From contig CM026571.1 of assembly GCA_015143295.1 (NCBI GenBank), positions 28,176,505 through 28,240,504 on the forward strand: DNA of 64,000 nucleotides. Direction: 5' to 3'. The translations under genes and the position numbers were made by a program. The DNA comes from Tetracentron sinense. Its lineage: Eukaryota; Streptophyta; Magnoliopsida; Trochodendrales; Trochodendraceae. Shown piece by piece: positions 26,150-37,000 of this stretch (the first letter of the stretch is position 1; every line of letters starts with the position of its first letter). Below the pieces are notes generated by a model. That model ran no database searches, was not told where the DNA came from, and saw only the letters and a program-made list of their open reading frames with translations.

Positions 26150-27844
26150 AAAATTAATTTCTCTTACATAAATGCTCCAAAATTGGAATTGCCTCAAGCT
26201 TAGACCTGATTTGAGCCGAGATAAGATCTATCTAAAGCGATTTCCAATCGGGCATGTTTGCACTCTTGATAACGCCTTATACTATATTCTAATTATGATA
26301 AAATATGATTGGCCTCTAACCAGATTACCTAAATTCAAATATTCGGTATCCAGAGGTTTTCTAATGTTCTTAAATCATCAGCCTTAGATGTGATTTTTTA
26401 GACTGGCTTGTCTTAAAAGTTATTCTGAAGAAGTCTTTCCCTTCTCAGTAAAATTTATCCAAACAAGCTCTTATTGTTATAGGTTGGAACTTGATTTGGA
26501 TTCTACGATTAGATCCGATAAAGTGCCGGCCTTAAGCTGTGGGAGTTTGGTTACAAGGTTGCAACTCCAGTGTCGCAGACCCAGGCCTACTCCAAGGTCA
26601 GAGGAGTAAGAAATACTGTAGAATGTGTCAGCTTTGTCCCATTTTGCAAGTAAGACATGACAATAAAATGGTTTAAGTACATGAACAATAATATGAAATA
26701 TGAGAGATCGATTGTCTAACTTCCACACTTAAGTCTATGGCTGCCGGCTCAGCAAACAATGGACAGTTTGAATGCAAATAAATAAAGTGAAGTCCAATGC
26801 AGATATTCCAAGATATCTTCCTATTACAGTTTGACTCTAAACTCAGAAACTTCTGAGGAAATAATTCTCCCACTTGCTTGTATTTAGGTTTTGTTTTATC
26901 AACTGTTCAAATAAAGCTCATACTGATTACATTATGAAATCCCTAACCAATCTCTTGTTTTTGGTAGAGATATGGATAACCTAAAGGCTATCCAGGCAGA
27001 GCTGAGGGCTGGATCTTCCAACACTGTTCTCTCATAGTAGGGGTCAATCCAGAGCGGAGCCAAGATTTTCTTGTAGGGGGGGCTTGCGATGGTTGATTAA
27101 AATTTTTAGTAATTCTTGATGGATTTGTAAATAAGATGAATGCTAAGCATACTCCCACACATTTTAAGTAATAAAACAAAGGAATTGTGTCAGCCAACTA
27201 ATGGGGTTCACACTAATTCATTTGTTTTATTATTTTAAAAAGGTGAAAGGAGGGATTGTGAGAGTATGTTTAACATTCCCTGAGTAGAGAATGATTAGAT
27301 GGATACGAAATATTTTGGATTTTGGGGATAGGGTTCAAGGTGTATCCTCCTAAATTTTTTTTTTGACGAATTGTTGTGAGTCATTTTGAATTACTAAGTT
27401 GATGAATTTGTAATTTCAGACTAAAGTGGAGAACCAACATTGCAACCGATGTCATGAAAACAACATGTTTGACTTTTAGTCAACTCAGTTTGATTTAATA
27501 ATACCTACAAGTAAAGTGTGGGTTAAGATTTTGGTTTATTAAATTTCTTGATCTAGTAGTTAATGTTTTAAAAGCGTAATTACGTAATTGCTTAGGTATG
27601 TTGCATTCTTTCTGTCCAAACCAAATCACTAAAAAACATAATTGAAAGAGTTGATGATATCATATCATTTTCTAGAAAATTATGTATCCAATGGCATATC
27701 CCTATGACTGATTATTCATCCAAAATTTATTATTATTTTTTGGGTGGGGGGTACATCAATGTTAGTAGTTTCAATATATTTTCCTTTTACCGTGAGTATG
27801 TCAAGCCGCGGCAAGAATCTGCATTGTAGCACTATATGAGCTTA
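26150..27844. other. No gene recognised
   Basis: Unique-looking non-coding DNA. Minus-strand frames of 60-85 codons (26477-26728, 26673-26873) have no recognisable domain. Confidence 0.4.

Positions 27845-27877
<33 letters not shown>
27845..27877. repeat. (ATT)n microsatellite
   Basis: About eleven ATT units. Confidence 0.95.
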
Positions 27878-27878
<1 letters not shown>

Positions 27879-27934
27879 ATTTTACCATCTAAAAGAAGAA
27901 TTAGTGTATCGTGTACTCCAAAAATGTACTCCCA

Positions 27935-27974
27935 AATCCTAATTGTTTAACTCATTTATTAAACAATTAGGATT
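27935..27974. repeat. Perfect 16-bp inverted repeat
   Basis: AATCCTAATTGTTTAA (27935-27950) pairs exactly with TTAAACAATTAGGATT (27959-27974) across an 8-base loop. Confidence 0.9.
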
Positions 27975-28329
27975 AAGGTTGATGTGGTATTAGAAAAGAC
28001 AAAATAAGCTAAGGCAAATCCTGGCCCTTAGGGTTAGTTATAAACTGTTAGAATTAGGAAGAATATTTGGGAGTACCCATGGACCGGCTCCTAAAAAATG
28101 CTTAGCAGGCGATTAAATCATCCACTTGTGGAGGCCTACTGATTTGTCTTGAGCTTCTTTGTTCTCTCTGTTATAGGGCTCTTTTTAATGATCAACTGGG
28201 CTTTCTGACTGAGTTACAGATATGATCTTGGGTGTAGAATTTGATCAGATTTGGGCTTACATGTTCTTAACTATATAGTTAATAGATACTAGTGGGTAGC
28301 ACGTGCGATGCACATGAGAGCGAGGGGAA

Positions 28330-29490
28330 GGAGTTAACCACAATTAATAGGAGTTAAAAGGGACACGTGTTAACCCGTGGGTACGATTGAACTCTCCCCG
28401 AGTTCAATCGCAATGGGCTATGTTCTATTCTTTAAATAGATAAGGGGTAGTTTGGGAATTACAGTAAAATATTAAGAGTAACACTTCCATACCCTTAGGG
28501 TACCAAAGGGTTAAGCACCTAAGAATCGTGGCCGTTCATCTGGCCACGATTTCTCCTTAATATATTGAATCAAAGTTTTGTTTTATATAAGGGTAGTTTA
28601 AGAATTTCAGAAAAATTACGCCTCCCTCTCCCATTATAATAGTAAAGATTAAAAAGGACGAGTGTTGACCTGTGGGTGCGATTGAACTCTCCCTCAATTC
28701 AAACTCAATTGAATGCGATCTCGTGAGGGAGTGCTTGTGTTTAAAGCTATCACAAAAAAAATAAAAAATAAATAAATCCGAACTAAACGAGTCCTCAGTC
28801 CTTTTACATGGCACCCATTGGTCTCTTGGTTTGTAGAAAAAAGTATGTAAAAAATTAACCTTAGGATTAAGAAATTTTAATCCTAAGGTCAAATTTTTTT
28901 AAAAAAGAAAATTTAAAAAGCAAGGTTAGATTGTTGAACCCTAAGAATTAGTAAATCTTAACCATGATTAATAAGGGTTAAAAAAGACACGTGTTGACCT
29001 GGATACAATTGAACTCTCCTTCAATTTAATCGAGATTGGCTGTGATTCGATCCCTTTTACATGCTGACATTTTGTTTTGGTTAAGTGATAATATTAATGC
29101 CACACCCTAAACACACCCGGCAAAGGGTTTACCCCTCTGGTGAGCAACAGATCAATGGACAAAAAAACAACACTTCATCATAAGTCATTTTTTTTCCTGC
29201 CTAATTTTTGACTTTTTCCCATTCAATTTTTTTTTTCCTTTTTTCTTATTTTTTTGTCCATTAATCTTTTGCTCACCGGGGGATACTCTGGTGCTCACCG
29301 GAGAGTAAACCCTTTGCCAAACACACACATGATGAATTTGGGAAATGGAAAACGGACCTGGGATCTCATTAGTCCACACCCCCTTTTACCACCCATTAAC
29401 TGTGGTTAGGATTCACTCGCCCCATAGGGTTAAGCTCAACCATGGTTAAGGAGGAGTTAAAAAGGGACACGGTGACACTGCGGTCAGCTT
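28330..29490. repeat. Four diverged copies of a local module
   Basis: The string GTTAAAARGGACACGTGTTRACC followed by ATTGAACTCTCC recurs near 28345, 28645, 28975 and, shortened, 29455. The first copy has a perfect 11-bp hairpin (CGATTGAACTC at 28384-28394, GAGTTCAATCG at 28400-28410). A second 10-bp hairpin, AATCGTGGCC/GGCCACGATT, lies at 28524-28551. The family is not identified. Confidence 0.65.
29119..29318. mobile_element. 200-bp MITE with about 27-bp terminal inverted repeats
   Basis: The left end GGCAAAGGGTTTACC..GGTGAGCA is matched by the reverse complement of the right end TGCTCACCGG..GTAAACCCTTTGCC. The interior is T-rich and non-coding. AAACACAC lies beside both ends (within two bases on the left), suggesting an 8-9 bp target duplication. 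It splits the repeated module around it. Confidence 0.75.
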
Positions 29491-30713
29491 AGAATAGGAC
29501 CCTGGGGTCGTTTTCATGCAATTTCTATCTGAAAATGAGACCATTGGAGAGCATGATACAACAGTGCCCACATGCACAATACAAGAAAAGTCCAGTAAAT
29601 TAATGGGGCAGTTTCCATTGATGAGAAATGAGAATGACTTCTACTATCAAGCCGTTTCCCCTAGGAAGAAGTTGGGGGGGTTTGGTCTTCTCATGACTAC
29701 GTCAACAGAAAACGCCCTCTCAACGGCTACATTTTTCTATTTAAAAAGTAAGGTCATTTTCATGGCTTCCTACTATCAAGCCGTTTCCCCACCTCTAGCT
29801 AGGTCTGCCTCAACTTCTCCACTTTCTTATTTTATTTCCTTTATTACTATGCAAATTAGAATTTCTTTTCAATACAATGAATCTGTCGGTTAATTTCTTT
29901 TAAAATAATATAAATACTGTTAGATTTCCCTCAGTTTTCAACCACTGGAAACTCTGATTACTGAAGTTGAGAAATCAAGGGTTTTTTTTTTTAATCGGAA
30001 AAAGACAACCTTTGAATTTTGGAATCTTGGGGGCACTAGAAATTCGAAGATCCTATTGCTTTATGATTGTTTATTCCCACTAAATTAGTAAATTATTGAA
30101 AAAGAAAATGCCTGTTTCTTTAATATTTAATCTCAGTATATTGATCTCACATCGGAGTCAATGGTATCTAATAAGTTTTTCTACCCACTTAGAAGAGTTT
30201 TTCCTTTATCATTTGTGTTCTAGTTTTGTTATTTTGATTCTGGAACTGTGATTTTCTGGTTCTTCTTAGTTCTGTTTAGAGATTTTGTTTCCGTCAGAAT
30301 CTCAAACAAAAGCTTGCAAACTGTTTTATTAGCTGATCCATGATTGTCACATATATTCTTAGCAATATGTGGAACCCTGTTTGTATTTGAGTTGAAGATT
30401 GTTGCAAGAAGCTGCTTGGACTTTTCAATACTTCGGTATTTGATCAGTCAAGTTTCCATCTCAACAAGGATTTGAGTTTTTGTAGTAGCGGTTGTGGTCT
30501 CCATGCTTTTCATATGAATAGTTTGTTCAGAAGGTTTCTTTGGTCAAATTCGTATTTCTGAGGATTGATCCATCTTAGTTATATCTTGACAAGATTTCAA
30601 TTCTTAGTAGGGGTGGGGGGTCAGGAGATCGGTAGTGCAAACAGTTTGCTTCATAGTAATAGAGTGTTTTATTTTTTCTTCTGGTGCAAGGAAAGGGTGG
30701 ATCATCAGATAAT
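29319..30713 (+). other. 5' flank and probable leader of CYCLOPS
   Basis: No separate gene is seen. A 21-bp direct repeat (CTACTATCAAGCCGTTTCCC core) occurs at about 29641 and 29770. A pyrimidine-rich stretch ending TGCAAG/G near 30690 could be a 3' splice site of a leader intron. No TATA box can be placed with confidence. Confidence 0.4.
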
Positions 30714-31031
30714 ATGGTCCAGAATGGAAACAGAGAAATCTCAGTGGATGATTCTTTGATAAAACCGGAAGGCGATCTGCAAAATCCAAATTCTTTGCAA
30801 TCTCAGACAGTTAAGAGGAGTGACACAGATAAGAAGCTCATGGAGACAGATGGAGGGAACTTCTCTGAATTCTATAGGAACTCGAGCGAAGAAATTTTTC
30901 TGAAATCGTTGATGGAAAGCTCAATTGGAATTCCAGCACCAACCATGGAGATGTTGGGGTTTAAGAATCTTTCTCAGAGCTTTCGTGCAGATAGCGAGGA
31001 ACTCTTTAACAGCTGGCTATCAAACGGAGAG
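30714..31031 (+). CDS. CYCLOPS (IPD3): CYCLOPS exon 1
   Basis: 106 codons from MVQNGNREIS to SWLSNGE. The first 42 residues precede the Met (30840) that aligns with the usual MEGRGFSE-type start, so translation may begin at either. An in-frame stop lies upstream at 30660. The donor is GAG/GCAAGC, a GC-type 5' splice site. Read-through past it would end at 31097 and lose the family match at once. Confidence 0.92.
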
Positions 31032-34000
31032 GCAAGCGGCTATACTATCCTTTCTATTTACTTTGGTTTTGATCTGGAAATTGGGAGAATCGAATAGTAC
31101 ATCATTAGAGTGTCTTAACTTATGAGTAAGATAAAAATGCCAATTACTCAAGAATTTTGGGAATTGTCTTGCATACTTTAGGAACCCCCCCGATATTATA
31201 TACTCACTCAATATATTGATGGTTTTTTTTTTGAAGTTTATCGCATACGAGAGAATTATTTTTGTGATATTTAGTGTTTTCTTATCTTTAATTTTTCATG
31301 GTGATTAAGATGCGATTGAACCCATGACCTCCTTGTGGGGACGTCAACCAATTGAGGTATGGGAGCAAAGCTGCTTAGTAATGTAGTTAATCGTAGTGAA
31401 AATTATCTGGTTTACAAAAGATGGCAGTCTACTTTGTGTAGGATTTGTCAGTCTGGCTTGGTTCTGGACCAAACAAGCATCTCTAGTAACTCATAGCTTC
31501 TACATATCGTGGTATAAAGGTTTGTTGAAATGAATAGTTATTAGTGGTGTTTATACATGTTAATTAGTTGGGTCCCTAGAAATGCCAATAATGCAATTGA
31601 ATCCCTAGCTAGGCAAGGGGCTCATGGTCCTTCATTCATCTGGGGCACAAGTTACCTAATTTGCTTTCTTCTTTACATTTCTTTCTGTTATATGAAGAAT
31701 TTGGTTGAGTTATTTTGAGAAAAAGAAAGAACACAAAAAATAAATTGGGTAGAGAAAGATAAGCTATAGGGTTTTTTACATTGGTGCTACATTACCTCAG
31801 CATAGAAGAGGGAACACTTTGTAGGTCAACCACTTGTGTTTATCAATAATCCTAACAAAGACTCGCATTTTAATGTGCTCTCGTTACCTAAACATGTACC
31901 TATATCAATATTTCGATAGTCTATACCATGTGGCAGATGTCTTGTTAAAAACTAGACCTATATCAATATTATTCATATTCCCATACCATATATGATGACT
32001 ACTTTGGCATCTTCCAGATTTGTTTTTGGTTTACTAAATACTTCCAATGGATGATGAGGTGGATTTTGGAGATCCTGAACTGATTCAGAATGAAATAGTT
32101 AATGTGTTTCTGTATGCCACTAGGGGTTGGTGCAGTTGGCTAGCATCCCGGGTTTGCTTCCTATGGTTGTGTGTTCAACTCACACTCCTCGACTTAACCT
32201 AGTGTCCTTAGGGAACATTCTGAGTGGGGTCGGTGCGAACACCCGAAGGGACTAGTCCTTGCCTCCAAGGGTTTGGGACACCCTCCATTACCAAATAAAA
32301 AATAAAAATTGTTGAAGCCTCCATGTCCTGTTATTTCCCTTTGTAGGGGGGCCACTTGTAGTATTTTCAGTGGCTAACTATAACTGGATTTAAATAAGTT
32401 GATTGATGGATGACAACAAATCATTTTCTTTACTACTAGAAGTATTAGAGTGACTTTATTATTAATTTATCAATATATCTATCTTTTGATACCCACCAAT
32501 TTGGACATCAATGGGAAGGACAGAAAATGCTACTTTCTATCTAGTCAAGTGTTTATGATGTTTTTCACGCTTATTACTTACTAAATGAAGGATATAGTTT
32601 AAGATATTCATGTGGAGTTCCACTGTCTGATATTACTTTTTCTTTTTTCTGATGGTTGCTTGTTTTCATTGATATGTTTTCCAGATTCATGGCTACAATT
32701 CAACAAGCATAGCACATCGCACTCGCCAGGCATCTCGGAGGTGAGTAGGTGACCTAGTAGATTTTTCTTCTAACTAAATTATATCTCCCATTCAATTGAG
32801 TGATTTCTATCCATAGTTTGGACATATTCAGCTGTATGGTTATCCTTGAGGGATTTGCATTATATGTATTTTGTGAATGGCTTTACATTTTTTGTTTCAA
32901 CCAATGATGCTCAGGCTTTGATCTAAAACATAAAGCTGTGGTATGGATGCTACATGTAGAAAACAATTGTGGGTAATTTTAAGATGTGCAGGAATCTATA
33001 TATGGATGAGGTATGATTACAAATCTTTAGTCTTTTGAGTTGAGGGGCCTATTATGCAGACATTTTAGAATGGCAATGATATTAGTAGAATATAATATTG
33101 TTAAAAATCACATCAGTTAAGGTATCTCTCAATAGTTAACAGTGTTTTCTCACAGATATGGGGCTAGGATTAGTTGCAATTCAATTGTTAGGGTTATTGT
33201 ACCCATATAGTTGAGTAGGGGATTGTGAATAACCCAATTATGGTACAAAATTTCCATTAAATTATATGTTTTAATTAATATTAGTGGGCTCAGCATGCAC
33301 CCTTTCGTCTTTTATGATTGCTACTTGTATATTAATTGTTACAAGATACTAATATGAGGAAAAGCATGTCAACGTGGAAATCTATTTATTTGCAGATCCT
33401 GCACCTCTAGAGCTAGAGAAGGTTAATGCATTGAAAAAACATCCTTGTAGGCCCATTATATATATGATGATACAATAGATGTTGTTGTAATGGAAGTGCT
33501 AAGGCGTGAGCTTGATATGATTGACAACATGGGCTTCTTGTGCAATACCGGGCCCTTGTCTTTGAACTAATGGAGACTGCCATTGGAGCATCTACGTGAA
33601 TTATGGTTGCTAGCACGAGAATAATTTGGGTGAGATTATGCGTTTCCATTTACAGTAGGCTTACAGCAGGGTCGGCCCTGATTCCATATCTTTTTTTACA
33701 GTAGGCTTACAGCAGGGTTGGCCCTGATTAAGTAACTGCTCACATTCAAGAGGTCCCTTCGTGTATGTTATTTGCAGATGATCTAGTATAGATTGATGAG
33801 ACAAGAGGGGTTTGATGAAAAACTAGAACTATAGCTGGATATGAATGGAAGTGAGAGGTGTTAGTTAACATCAATGGATGTGAGATACTCCAAAACAACA
33901 TATTCAGTTGTCTTGGTTCAATTAACCACAAGGAGGAATAGATTGAGATGCAAGCTGCCCACAGAATTACAGCAAGGTATCTAAAAGTAGAGATGCTCTT

Positions 34001-37000
34001 TTGTTGTGCTATGTGACCATTGCACGCTGATTAACCAAATGGGAAGATCTTATAAGACGATAACTAGACCTGCTATAATCTATGGAGCGAGATGTTGGGC
34101 AATCAAAATGCAACATGTTCATAAGATGAGAGTAGATGAGACGAGGATGTTGAGTTGATGAGTGGAAAAACCATGAAAGACAAAATCAGAAATGAACACA
34201 TTCGAGGGAGTCTTGAAGTAGCCCTAAGTAGGTGAATAGCATAAAGATAAGAATTAAGATGGTTTGGGCCTGTTCAAGGAATACTTAATGACGACCCCAA
34301 TGAGTAGTTCAGTGGTGCAGGATGAAGGCTCTAAAAGGGCAAGGGAAGTCCGAGGACATGGATCGAGGTAGGGATAAGATATTTGGGAAACATGTTCTTT
34401 AACAAAAGATATGGCTCTAGACAAAAAAGAACGGAGAAATCAGGAGGACAAGGCTGTCTTTGTGGTTCTGTGAGCTGATGTTAATGGTAAGTGACAAGTG
34501 ACTAAGAGCGCCAAATCATGCACATAGGTGCATACAGCCAAAACTGCGTAGAGGAATATCAGTAACTTTTGTTGCTGACCCTCTCTCTCTTCCCCCCCCC
34601 GGCATAATTTCTATGACAAATGCATACTAATCAAACAAAAGGAAAATTTTATAAGGTGCCAGATAGACCCGTTATAATCTATGGAACAAGATGTTGGGTA
34701 ACCAAGAAGCATCATGTTCATAAAATGAGTACCCAAGACGAGGATAGAACACTATAAAGTATAATCCATTATATATAGCAGCACACTCTTTTTCCATTCT
34801 CATTCCTAATCGAATTTCTGTTCGCGTACTTCGTCATGAATAGGCTGTTAGTTTCTCTTCTAACATTCAAAATGTTGCTGCTTGATGCATCAAAGCTTGA
34901 GGGGGTTATAGAGTTAGTATTGTATTGTTCAACATTATTAACTTCTTATGATATTATTGAGGGTAGATTATTTATCTCTTGCTCTGGGGTTTTTGTTTGT
35001 TTTACACAATAGGGCTAGTGGCGTGTTCCTTTGAATTTTCTCATTTCCATAATTCATGTCTCAGGTTTAACCATTTAAGGGTCTACAGAGCACCTCATGT
35101 ACAATCAACTGATTGTAGTTCATGCTTTCAACCTTAAAACTTCAGTTTACATGGTTTCATGGCTGGTTAAATTTCCATGTTGTTTTCTTTTTTGTTAGTT
35201 GCTATTTTGGTAGTTCTTTGTACATCAGACATGGAAATCTTGCTGTCCTGTTTTACCTGCATACTTGCTTGGACAAGATTTGTTGTTTGATTAGGTTTTG
35301 TTCCAGAGTTGATTGCACTATGTGCTAAATTTTGTACCCAATGTTTGAATAGTCATCTTTTTTAGTTTTTGCTGCATCAATCTCTTCGTTGCTGGATCTA
35401 TTGTCATTTTTCGCTCTTTATACTGAACTCCCGATATTGAGCCTCACCAATTCCTTGCTTTCATCTAGACAAGGACTAGGAATGCTCGAAGATTAAGCTA
35501 AATCTATGAATGACCTTTCTTACTTTGTTAGCTCATCTTCCTTTGGCGTGACTTACTTTTTTGGCATTCTTCATGATTATATTAGTGTCTCTGTCACACA
35601 ATTGACTCTCACTAGTTATGTTTGAGTGAGATCTCTCATATGTTTAACGCCTTATTGATCTGATCAAATATCAATATCTATTTTGCATTTTTTTTGGGAA
35701 GGTCATTTAACAACTAATGTAGAGTTTGATGGACATTGTTGATTATTTGTTTACCTGTTATGTCGAAATGGTGTTATGCTCTGTGTACTGCAGCATTAAG
35801 GATCTTTCATTTGAGCTGTTATAACTTAGAATCCAATTTGACAAAGGATTTGATACAAAAAAAAAGTGTCTTTCACTTTTGTGTTTCCATTTAGTTGTCT
35901 TAAAAAGATAGACCTTGAATAGCTGATAATTTCAGTAGCCTGAGTATAAATCGGTAGGTGCAAATAATAGCGTCATTCTTGGTGTTGTTAATGGTTATCC
36001 AGCTGGTTTTTTTCCTGCTCCACTGTCTTCACCAAGGGGATCCATTATTTCCTTTCCTATTCATCATGGTTATCAAAGTTCTTAGCAAGCTAATCTAGGA
36101 AGTTATAGAGGGGGCATGATTCCAAGCTTCACCCCAGGGACGCTAGAGTACCTCTATCCATAAAGTTTATGATGATTCCATGATTTTTTGCCAGGCCAGC
36201 CACGAGGAGGCTAGGTATTGGAGGTGTATCCTTTGTTGTGTTTTGAAACTGGTCAGGCCTCTGTATTAATCTCACTAATAGTAGTTTTCGGAGTTAGCAA
36301 GGTGGGAAGCTTGGCATATTTGGCAGAGGTTATCGGGGTGTAAAATTAGTGCTTGTCCTTCTACTTACCTTGGGCTCCCTCTTGGGTCTAGACCTATCTT
36401 AAGACGGTGTGGGATTTGTGATGAAAAATTTGGTTGCATGGAAAAAGGTTATTTATCATAAGGTAGGAAGGTGACTTTGATTTGTAGTGCTTTGGATAGT
36501 TTACCAACATTCTACGTGTCCCTTTTCACTATTCTGGCAACGGTTAAGGCAAAGATTGAGAGGCTCCAATGGGATTTCCTATGGGATGGGGTTTCTGGCA
36601 AAAGGAAGTCACTAGGTGGAGTGGAAAAAGATTTGTTTCCTTAAAGAGGTAGGAGGGTTGAGCCTGGGGTGGTGAACAAAGCCTTACCTTACTAATAGTT
36701 ATGGAGATTTGTTGTGGAAAACGACAATCTATAGAGTTAGTGATTTGCAGTAATTATGGGTGTGCAAATGCGGGGTGGGTCCGGTTGATGCCACTTCCTC
36801 CTATGGTATGATTCTATGGAGAGGAATTCTCAGAATGCAGGAGGACTGTTGCAAATGCATTAAAATCTAGAGGGTGGAGTTTTGCTAACCGTTGTTTCTT
36901 GTGCCTAAAAGCGGAAGAGACAGGGGATCATTTGCTCTTGCATTGCCCCATTGTGGGTGTGATCTAGGGGTATTTCCTATCTCGAGTAGGTGTGGATTGA

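Larger units (their letters stand above)
31032..32684 (+). other. CYCLOPS intron 1 (GC-AG)
   Basis: Begins GCAAGC and ends TTTTCCAG. Length 1653 bp. It contains two tRNA-derived SINE-like segments. Confidence 0.85.

Noticed and set aside
31032-31097. Extension of CYCLOPS exon 1 to the stop at 31095-31097
   Set aside because: Family homology ends at SNGE and continues exactly in exon 2; the extra residues match nothing. Kept only as a possible read-through product.
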